Below, piece by piece: positions 47,531 to 58,000 of a stretch of 59,750 nucleotides of DNA; the stretch's first letter is position 1, and every line of letters starts with the position of its first letter. The position numbers were made by a program, and so were the translations under genes. Origin of the DNA: Astrocystis sublimbata. Its lineage: Eukaryota; Ascomycota; Sordariomycetes; Xylariales; Xylariaceae. The DNA is taken from positions 1 through 59,750 of the forward strand of contig JAJNNY010000110.1 of the NCBI GenBank assembly GCA_022453515.1, read 5' to 3'. The notes under the pieces are model-generated. The model made no database searches, was not told the DNA's origin, and was given only the letters and a program-made list of their open reading frames with translations.

Positions 47531-48895
47531 GGACGGCTTCGCCGACGAGCTCAACGAGATCCTCACTACTCTCCCCAAATCGCGCCAGACCATGCTCTTC
47601 TCTGCCACCATGACGTCCTCGGTAGATCGCCTGATCCGCGTCGGCATGAGCAAGCCTGTGCGTGTCATGGTCGACTCGCAGCGGAAAACAGTCGATAAGC
47701 TCGAGCAGAAGTTTGTCAGGTTAAGGCCGGGCAGGGAGGATAAGCGCATGGGCTACCTGTTGCATATCTGTAAGACGATGCACACGGAGCGCGTCGTCAT
47801 TTTCTTCAGACAGAAGAAAGACGCGCATAGAGCACGGATCATCTTTGCGTTGTTCAATCTCACTTGTGCGGAGCTGCATGGTGGGTTGAACCAGAGTCAG
47901 GTAAGCCTTCCTTTCTTTCTTTCTTTCTTTCTTTTCATTTCTTTTTCTCTCTTTTGTTGGGTTGCGTTGAGATGATATAATTACTATCATGAAATGATCT
48001 ATCTACACATCAAGCTAACACATCCACCCATCCACAGCGCATCGCCAGCGTTGAGTCCTTCCGCGACGGCAAAGTCAACTTCCTCATCGCCACCGACCTC
48101 GCGTCCCGCGGTCTCGACATCAAGGGCATCGACACCGTCATCAACTACGAAGGGCCGCAGACCCCCGAAATTTATGTGCACAGAGTCGGCCGCACAGCCC
48201 GTGCCGGCCGCTCCGGTGTCGCCATTACTCTTGCAGCCGAGTCGGACCGCAAAGTCGTCAAAGCCGTCGTCAAAGCCGGCAAGGCGCAAAAAGCCAAGAT
48301 CTCCTCCCTATTAATCGAGCAAAGCGACGCGGATTCCTGGGCCGACAAGATCGACGCACTGGAAGTGGAAATTCAAGAAGTAGAAAAAGAAGAGAAGGAA
48401 GAAAAACAATTCGCCAATGCCGAGATGCAGATCCGCAAGGGCGAGAACATGGTGTTGCATGAAGATGAGATCAAGGGCAGGCCGAAACGCACGTGGTTCG
48501 AGACGCAGGCGGATAAGAAGGCTTCGAAAGAGGCTGGACGCAATGAGTTGAATGGCATGCGGGAGAACCTGAAGAAGAAGAGTGGGGGGAGACTCAGTGG
48601 CAAGGATCGCAAGAAGCTGGATAGTAAGCTTGAGAGGAAGAATGAGGAGGATGGGAAGGGAGATAGGATGTGGAAGAAGGGTAAGGCCGAGCGGGCCGGG
48701 AAGGGCGCTGTTTTGAATTTTGGGGGCAAAAACAAGGGGGGTGCTAAGGGGAAGAAGGATGGTAAGAAGGGGGGTGTAAGGGGAGATGGGGGAGATGGAG
48801 AAGGAGGGAGGGCGAAGACCGGCGCGGGGGTCAAGAAGTCGGGTGGTGTGAGGATGGGAAGTAGGGCGCCTGCGAGGGGTGGGAAGAGAAGGTGA
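46248..48895 (+). CDS. drs1: DEAD-box RNA helicase Drs1 (right arm copy)
   Basis: Exon 1 is 46248..47900 and exon 2 is 48038..48895, giving 836 residues identical to the left-arm protein with all helicase motifs intact ([24 protein letters not shown]). The intron has the same length, including its CTTT run. A second perfect copy of an essential single-copy gene is unusual and bears on whether the palindrome is real. Confidence 0.93.
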
Positions 48896-49423
48896 TGAGT
48901 GAGTGAGGGAGGGAGGGAAGTAATACGTACGTACTTAGGTAATGTGTGATATACGGGCTGAGATGAATGATAAACTGCCTTAGGATTGGTGCCAATTGGA
49001 ACACGCGAATGGTCTGCCGTCTTCTAAGTATAATGCGCAAGGCGGCTCAGAGTCAGAGAGTCAGACTGACTGACTGCCTTGCTTCCTGCCTTGCTGACGG
49101 CCCCCTCCTGTCGATCAGATCAGGGATGAAGCGGGGAGGGCTGCGCCCCTGGCCCCCGACCCCCAAGCTACGTGGGGTCCGCCCCCATCAAAGGTATTTG
49201 GACGATGTACAGATGATGTATGTTGTATTTTAGAATGATGCAAAAGAAGCAAAGAGAGGAAGCAACCTAGGGTCGCGGAGAACTTAAACAGATACTATGC
49301 ATGTCCAAGGGGCGATACCTGAACCAATCGCCCCCACTTCAAGAACCCTTCACGTCAAACGTGTATTACATGATATTCCCAACAGAATGCGGTGCGATAC
49401 ATGAAAGTGCAGCTTAGAAAAGC
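48896..49423. other. Convergent 3' region (right arm copy)
   Basis: Mirror of 34121..34648, same length. No gene recognised. Confidence 0.5.
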
Positions 49424-50147
49424 TCAAACGTCGAATGCTTCCATCACGTATGACTCGTCCGTTGACTGGATTAGTAGCGAGTCCATCGATGCGTCGTAGG
49501 CGGGATTGAAGACAGCCTGTCTCCTCTTCAGCACGAGCACTGGTTCACCGGTGGATGTGAACGTGAGCATCGGTCGGAATTCTCGAGCGCGTCTCTTATC
49601 TTCAACATATCTCAAACTCGTCTGATAAAGTATAAATGTGCTTAAAAGCCTTCGAACATTGTTAGTAATGCTATGATACCTTGAATAGGCGGATCTTACG
49701 CATTGCATGGTATGAAGAGGCTCACGGATAAGGTTCCGAGTAACGTGCGCGCAGAAATAACACTCCAGATTGTGCCCCCAAACAAGTATGGTTGTAAAGC
49801 GTATAATGGAGTATAGAGTAGCAGAAACCATGCTTCTACTGTGACCAACCCTTCGGTGACGAGACCTGAGCAAGGGGGAAATGGATCAAAACAACCCCTT
49901 TGCAAATCAAGAATATCCACTACATCTCTTGAGAAAGTTATGGCTCCCTATTTATGTCAGTTCAGGCTTTCCTTAATTGGACGAATCACTCTCTACTCAC
50001 GGTGCTAATGAAAAACAATGGAATTTGTGGCAACTGGAGGAGGATGCTAAAGCCATTATGCTCAATTGGATTAATTACAAGGAAGAAAATAACCAAACGA
50101 AGGATCCTAGCAATTTCCACTGCTGCGAAGAAGCAATCACGAGACAT
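49424..50147 (-). CDS. Predicted 206-residue membrane protein (right arm copy)
   Basis: Exons 50147..50001, 49947..49700 and 49649..49424, the exact mirror of 33397..34120, with the same two short introns and the same predicted protein. Unknown family; see the left-arm entry for the hydrophobic segments. Confidence 0.6.
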
Positions 50148-50758
50148 GGTACATTTAAAGGCGAATCAAATGACAGAGATATGAAATGAAAAGCAGCTCA
50201 AGTCATATTCTTTAAAACAAGAACATTATAAGATCTTAAGGTTCGCTATGATAGGCCTGATACAGATGGAAGTACTACAATCCCCATGCTTATAGGGAAT
50301 GATAAGCGATTCGTGAATACAATGCAATCGCCAGCTGGTAACTCAGGGGGTGGCTGGCGAAAGAGTGCCTAAAAGTCCAGCAATATGAATAGAAAGGAAT
50401 AGAACTCTAAGTGAGTAAAGATGGTACTTGTAGTGGGGGCTGAACCATCGATCTTTGTGGCTGTCCGATGTTGTATTGGTAAACCAACATTGCCCCCAAA
50501 TCAGCTCCCTAGTATGCTTTTATGCGTTAAGGAATGCTAAAATAAGACAGCCTGGGTGCCTTTAATTACCTATCAATGTAGAACAGCCTTCTCCGTAACT
50601 TAAGGGGTAGCACAGGCTGACTCGACTATTATTACCTACGTGATGAAGACATTAGAGCAGGGAGCTATAGGCGAGCCATTCCCATATCAGCAGCTAACTT
50701 GTCTTCACAGCATCATTTGAAATCACTTGAGTAATAAAAACATTGGTTCCATTAAAAC
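50148..50758. promoter_or_regulatory. Divergent promoter (right arm copy)
   Basis: Mirror of 32786..33396, 611 bp, no additional element identified. Confidence 0.4.
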
Positions 50759-53405
50759 ATGACCGCTCTTAAAGGAAACACCCTTACTGGGTGGCAACGT
50801 GCCGGTGCAATATATGTCGCCTGTTTACTGGGTATTGGTATCATCCTTCTCGTACTGCTTATCGTGAGCATAGCAAGACCTGGATCGTCCCTCAGTCAAG
50901 CAACAGTGGTATATCGGATGAACGCAAGCAACGCAGAAAACATAAACCTGATATTGCATATTACAATCTCGTTAATATCTACTGGAATTTTCGCGTCGTC
51001 CAATTTCTTTATGCAAATCGTCACAGCCCCATCTCGCGAGGACATAGATAAAGCTCATGCGCGGTTGCAGTCTTTGGATATCGGAGTGCCTTCTCTTCGA
51101 AATCTCAAAGTATTGTCGCCTTGGAAAGGGGTTGCCTGGGGGTTACTAATACTCGGATCAATTCCAGTTCACCTGCTCTTCAGTTCGTCCATCTTCAAGA
51201 CTGACTTTCAGGGGTCAGATTGGCATCTCACAATTGCGACCGAACCTTTCACTCAGGGTGCTCGATTTTACCCGCCTGGAGCGAGCCTCTCTCCTTCTGG
51301 TACTTCTAGGCCTTCAAATCCCGACAATGACGGCTATGGTGAATATATCGCCCTGGAAGAGTATTGGAATTTGACCTCGCCTACATACCGACAACTAGCG
51401 ACAGTCGCAAAATCAGCAACTAATTGGCATCGTTTAAATCCTCAGGAATGTCAGGCGGAGTATTTACCTTGCAAGCCACGACAGGAATACGGGGACGTCG
51501 TAATCGTTGTTGAGCCCAACAACTCCGGCAGGAATGGCTGGACTCGAAGTGAGGTATTTGATCTTCGTCCAGGAAATCTTGCATCGTTCTGGGATGCGCA
51601 CATCCCGCCCAATACAACTAATCCTTTATGGTTTTCTGCTCGGTGCACAATAAGAGTCATAGGATCAGACATGGCATCTGGGGGCTGTGACTCTAATTGC
51701 GGTCTAGCACTTGGGCTAAATCGAACAAGAATACCGGACGGCGATGATGTTTCGCTATCATCTGAGTGGCAAATTGAGTTTCAGCATTCAAGGTCACAAA
51801 TCACCTCGGATTATGGCTACCACGAAGGATACGATACGTTCAAGGTAAAGTTCTGTCTCGCAGAACCTTTATCAGGCAACCACAAGGTCGTTTTATCCAA
51901 CTATCTCCTTTTAGGTGTCATTGTGGCTGTGTTTGCGACAGCAATTACATGCACGGCGATACTTTGGAACCTGCGGCACCAGTCACTTGTAACTCCCGGT
52001 GATGCGATAGAGTCATTCATCATGGCGCCGGATCGTATGACAGCCGGACTTTGCACTCTCGACGTTTTCAACTGTCGCCAGTTTTCTTACCAAATACCCA
52101 AAGTCTTGCCCGAAGATGGAGATGCAGAGCTGACAACCTCAACAACAATGCCTCATGCATGGTTGAATAAAGGGGCACGACTTTCCAGAGTCGTACCACC
52201 AGTTGTGTGGGCAGATGCATATTGCTACTTGTCTTTCGCGGTCGTCCTAGTATCTTTGGTAGTGCTGCAAGTATTTTGGGAGAATGGTGGAGCAAAGTTG
52301 TAAGTGTCCCCCCGAAGTTTCATCACTCCCAAAATCCCAAATCACGTTATATTTTCCGTATCATTGTGTTGACTTGCTTAGCCATAGACGGTTCGGAAAC
52401 AGCGAAATCAATACTGTTTTCCCGTTTGCCCAAGACTATTCTAACGCACTTCTATTTGTCAATCTTCCTCAAATATTTGTGTCAACATACTACTACTATT
52501 ACAATGCCCTTTTTACTCACCTGCAAGTGGAACACGAGTGGAGTGAATACAGCTTGATTCATAAACCACTGCGAGTTTCCTATCCCAAGGGACAGCAGAT
52601 ATCGAGTTACCGCTTGCAGTTGCCATATAGACACAGCATTCCCCTTATACTCGGTAGTGCGTTATTCCATTGGCTAGTAGGGAATACTATATTCATTTTC
52701 GTAGTAGAGGGGGGTAAGTGTGCGCTTTCTCAAGATGAACTTCCATGCTACTCAAACGCTGACTGAAACCCAGGATTTCGGGGGAATACGAACTGGCTTG
52801 ACTCTTATTACTCCCGAATTCGGACAATCGGCGTCCTAAACAGTATTTCGGAGTAACAGGGCCATCATACATTTCAATCGGTTACTCACCCACTGCTGCG
52901 CTAGTACTTTTCATTACCACCGTGGTGTTATCAACACTCCCATTTCTATTCAGCCAGGCCAAAGTCAAAGGATCGATGCCGAGCGGGAGGCACAAACTCC
53001 CTGGTTATCTCGGCAGCATGTCACGGCTACATCCCACCACACCAGGAACCGACCAACAATCCACGGCTTCCCCACCAGAAGATGACATTGGTAGGTGCCT
53101 CGACAACTTACGCCCCTGTCGTTGAGTTAACCTACGCAGTGCTAAGAACCATAGATGACACACCAGATAACACGCTCCCAACCGCAGAGGATCTGCGAGC
53201 CACAACAACAAATAACGAGATCATCGATCTGAAGGAAAGACGTCGAAAACTAGCTCAATCACTGGTCAAATGGGGCACGATGCCAATACCGCCGCATGTG
53301 GAAGAGACAACGAACGGCGGAGACATGGAAGGGGTACTTCACCTAGGTTTTGGGGACGAGGCGACGGTTGGCGAGGGGCCTAAGGAAGGGCAACGCTACA
53401 TCTGA
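50759..53405 (+). pseudogene. DUF6536 paralog 2, frameshifted right-arm copy
   Basis: Exons by mirror: 50759..52299, 52388..52713, 52774..53090 and 53140..53405. The first 1,541 nt and exon 2 match the intact copy. In exon 3 a missing G near 52,816 shifts the frame and brings a TAA at 52854..52856. An extra G (52985..52987 is GGG against GG) and a missing C near 53,049 follow, net -1. As written the protein ends early in exon 3 and loses the last helices and the ISAACHG block. The last intron is also one base shorter. These changes may be sequence error rather than decay, because nothing else in the gene differs. Confidence 0.8.
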
Positions 53406-54189
53406 TTTCTGTCGCGTGTTTGCTCCGATGAATGAGCTGAAAGAGGCTCAGCAAGCAAGGTTGGTGCAGGGTAGTGTACCTTAGGTAGGAGGTAGTAGTC
53501 TCAGCAACTCCCTGGCATTGGCAGAGACTCGAGCCCTGGTCAAGATCTTCGGGAGTAGAACGCAATCTCCATATTAAACCAGTCGGGACCGTCCTGTTGA
53601 CCTTTATGCCCGGACTCGCCGAGGCCGGTACAGCATAAGATTTTCTAACTTGAAATGGCAAACCTGTAAGGATCGCCATTTTCCAACATGCTTGCGAGTT
53701 TATAGGGCTCGTAGGGGTATTAAAAGGCACTCCGCAAGTCATTGTGGGTACTAACAGGGTTCAACTCCCACCTCGTATTTTCAACGTGTTCGTGGCTACC
53801 AAGCCGGATTCCCCGGCCTTTGCTTTTGTCTCGTTGGTAGTGCTCACTAACTTACAATAACGTCGCACGCGAAGCGCGTTGATATGCCGGATTCCGGGGC
53901 CTTCGAAAGTTAGGTCTGGATTCAGAAGCTGACACTTTGCCAACATCCCGGTCTAATCCCAGACTGCCCCTATATGCACTAAACACCACAGCCTCATTTG
54001 AGGTGACTTTGCCTAGAGATATGGTGATGAAGGTTGGATGCACGGTGTTGGGAATAAATATATAGTCAACAAACGCGCTGACTCCTTGCCGCATTTCTTG
54101 GTCGGACACAACATCGCTTTTCCCTTGCCACATTCCCATCAAAGTGAACATTACATTACCAGCGTGCACGGCAGAATTACGTCTACATC
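53406..54189. other. Promoter of the secreted-protein gene (right arm copy)
   Basis: Mirror of 29351..30136, two bases shorter because of single-base differences near 53,431 and 53,495. No gene recognised. Confidence 0.5.
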
Positions 54190-55048
54190 ATGAAGTTCCA
54201 AAACGTAGCATCACTCTGGGCCCTCGCCGCGGGTACAGGAGTCGTTGCACAAATCGGCAACCACGCCGAACTCTTTTCAAAGGGCCCGTTTGCCCTGCAT
54301 GTCAAGGGCCGAGGGTTCAACAGCTCAATTAACGGTGAGGGCCGCTAATTCCAATTATCTCACAAATGGAATAAAAAACAATTAGTTGATAATCCCAACC
54401 CTTTACTTACCTCTCACCCAGGCTACCTCTACACGAGCTCAGTCAATGGAGCCACGCCGCCTCTCCAACTATTGAACTACTACGACAACACCAACACCCC
54501 CTCCTTCGACAACTCGTCCTTCCGCTTCTACTTCAACTACACCGGACTTACACAAAACGAAAACGGCGCCGAGCTCGGCTTCATCGTCTCCGACATCGCG
54601 AACCCGGATGCGCCGATCAATGGCGAGGGTTACCACGGCATGGCCATGAACCTGCGGTACCAGCCCAACACCAACGTCGCGACGCCTATGTTAGGCAGAG
54701 CCACGGCTCAGAACGTCGATTATACAGCGTTCGACGAAGAGGGTAAACTGTTTCTGAACTACTACATGGATGATGCGGATGCGGTCACGGGGGAGCCCGT
54801 TAGTATTGGCAAGGATTTAAATATTTGTGAGTTCCCAGGATGATCAATCAACCTGCTCTTCGATATGTACCGAGTCGATGGAGAGGCAAGCATGTTTGAT
54901 TGACTGACTTGATGTCGCAGATAACTGGGCGATATGCTGGGCGGGGCCATACGGCATTGCAGCAAAGACGCTGTCGTGGATCACGGCGGGGAAGTCGCAT
55001 AACCCGACTTGTGAACTAGTTGACTTGATGAAGGTTGCTATATCTTAG
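54190..55048 (+). CDS. Small secreted protein, DUF7907-like (right arm copy)
   Basis: Exons 54190..54334, 54422..54826 and 54921..55048. The 225-residue product is the same as that of 28491..29350: signal peptide MKFQNVASLWALAAGTGVVA, three N-glycosylation sequons, and a C-terminal WAIC ... NPTC block. The only arm difference inside the gene is one C fewer in intron 1 (54399..54401), which does not affect the product. Confidence 0.73.
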
Positions 55049-58000
55049 AAAGCCATGGCGTGATATCGACGGCCCGATGTTTTTTTCGGTCCCGATACTA
55101 CTTGTGTACGATTGTTATCTAAAGGTTTAGGCTCACCGAATATACTCAACATTTCTGCCCGGCACCATATCCTAAATATATAAATGACTGTGTTTAAGTA
55201 GAAATTATGAAAGGTACATCAGTTCATTCTCGAACTTGCCAAATACTAATGCCTGTTAAGCTTCAACATAGGAACACTGGGTAGGCGAGCTAGGACTTCA
55301 GTGTATCGGACAGGCTTTCTTGGATGGACAGCCGCGAGACAACAATAGAAGGACAGCGCTATATCTGATGTCTGTCGCGTATTCGCCTCTATGGGATGAG
55401 CTAAAAGAGTCCAAGAATTTTACATTCAACACGTTTTGCTCGCACACATGGACAAAACCCAGGGATCATAACACTTCAGCAATGAAGAGTTACGCAGATG
55501 GGCCTCCCATTCTTCTCTCTGCTTTCCCCCTCATCCCCTTTTCTCTCACGCGTCGCTGATGGAGAGCGCCAGGGTATCAAATGCCACACGAAAGGCAAAA
55601 GATTCATCAAATATAGATCGATAGACAAAACCCGCTATCTAGCTCTAGCCCATCTGCACGCTTGCAGTGATGACAGGTGGGTTCAACTCGCTTAAAACAT
55701 TCGTCGTAAACTTTCTTAACGCTTCTCCAAGTTTACTCATAGCCCTAATTTGTTCACCATACGCGCTCATTTTGTTTACGAGTTGCAGTTAGCCTATGTT
55801 GACGTGATGATGTACAGATAGATTGCCTCATAGCATGTGTTCCCTTAAGCTACCCCGACTCGAGGGATCGATCGATCATTTGGACTCAGCTTCGTTGTGA
55901 CGCTTGGAACGCAAATACTTCTTCTGAAATTGATAAGTGCGTGGGAGGGGACCCGAGAGCCGCACAAGTTGCCGTCTGTACTCCTCTATTCTTCTTGACA
56001 TCCTTAAGAATCCAATGACTCAATGCTATTAAGATGTTCAAATGTAGCTGATAACCAGAATGAACTTATCTTGGGGACTACCTACACGTTTAATGTTTAT
56101 CATTCGTTCAAGATATGTATCATCACCAGAGCCTTAATACGTACCTACCAAGGTAAGTACCTACACATAAGCTTAAGACGTATGTGATCACAGCTGAACA
56201 AACAGTGACCCATCCAGCCCCAACATCACGATCAGCCCTACTAGCATCACGACAGGGAGCACTTGAGAAATTGCAGCATCCCAGCATGCCAAGTCGAGCC
56301 CAAGCCCATGATAACAAGCAAGCACGCATCATAGATGCACAGCAGCAGCTAGTGTAAAGTCTCGACTCACAACCCACGCTCGCCACGTTACACATGCTTG
56401 CAAACCCAGCTACTACATCCCTTGTAGCCGATCATTCGCTGACCCGGAGTGTCGGAAACGACTCCTCACTCACCCGAGGGGCCGAGATGATCGGTCCAGA
56501 TTGTTGGTTGGTGCGGCGAAACCCCCGAATACATCAGTGAAGTACTATGTGTTCTCTGGACAGATAATCTGCACATCCCATGCAGGTAGTTATTCCTGTT
56601 GGCGCTAACGAGGGGGTCTTATCTGGTGGTTGCCCGCCCGCCCCTCGATTTAGTTCTTGGTGTTGGGCGCTCGAGTCTTGGCGACGGCATGTTTCCGCAC
56701 AGCCAAGCCAATTGCTTCAAGAAAGGCTCGATTCCGAATGTATGTACCCAACATAACTCGGTACGAATACCAATGATACTTGGTTTTGCCATGAACCTGT
56801 TTGCCGTACATGTTCGCATTAGCACGCACACTTGAGTCCAATAGGCTATCACTTCATACCTATCATACAAGGGAGGGCTGCGCCGACTCCCATTGGCCAC
56901 ATCGAATACGGATCGAATCAAAGATGTTGGCCAAGTAAGCTTGACATGGCTGAGTGCTTGAATACCTATAGCCATGCCAAGGCTTCTTAGAAAGTCTTGA
57001 CAAAGTGTCGCGTGACTGCGACCATAGAATACCGTAGAGCGGAATAGGCATGTGGCAAGGCGATGCGCTAAGTACACTTAGCCATCTGGATACACAGTTA
57101 GGTAGCGTAGCGTTGCAGTTCGCCCACGCGGGATCTAGATTGCTAGACGCTTAGCCTTCTGCCCACCCATTCGACCTTAATTGTTAGTCGAAGGGGCATG
57201 GGTTTTTTTGTGTCATTCCTTCGTAAGAATCTCGTAAAGCAATGATTCAGATTTAAGCTCAAGCCTAGGCTTGTTAGTAGACAAAGACAAACTCTCAGAA
57301 CTGCTAAATTTGTAAGGTTCTTACTACCAGGTACACACATGCTAGAATTGTGTCCTTCAAATCGCAAAGGACTTAAAGATAAGCTTGTTGAACTGTGGCG
57401 TTACGGCGTATCGGTAGGCCCGGGCGACATGCACAGAAGCGGGTATAGCTTCGGGAGCCAGCGCCGGAGATGCTAACCGTATCCGCCAGCCAGATATTCA
57501 CTTGCGGTCTATCATCAGCCAAGAGAGACGATACGATGCATCATGGACGCAGTAGCAAACGCGCCGGCACTCTGTGTCCCGGTGCTATGTGAGGTCGCGC
57601 GACTCATGGCGGTAGGTGAGCGGGAATGGCGTTGTCTAACACGGTAATTAATATAGAACTAAAACCGCCTGAGTACTTTCTGCCCGAGGCGAAGTGAGGG
57701 GAGCGGATGTCAGTCGAGTTGAGTAGGCTATTCAATTGGCATTCAAGAGTATGCAATTGGAGGAGGTATATGCTATCATCGCAAGATACTGCTTCTAAAG
57801 CGGTGCTTCTTAACATGTGACCGTCTCATGCAATCTACCTATATCTGCGTAGGAATCCTATGACAAGGTTATATACCCCACACCATACTGCAATATGCAG
57901 CATATCAGGAAGAGGGATCAAGAAGAGGGACCGAAAAGAGGGATCAGAAAGAGGGATCAGGAACGTGCTTAGCTGAGATCTGACGGTGAGACCTACATAC

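Noticed and set aside
55620..55700. tRNA-like stretch with GGGTTCAACTCG resembling a B box (also near 53,755)
   Set aside because: No matching acceptor stem or anticodon arm could be formed, and the TpsiC stems pair only three bases.
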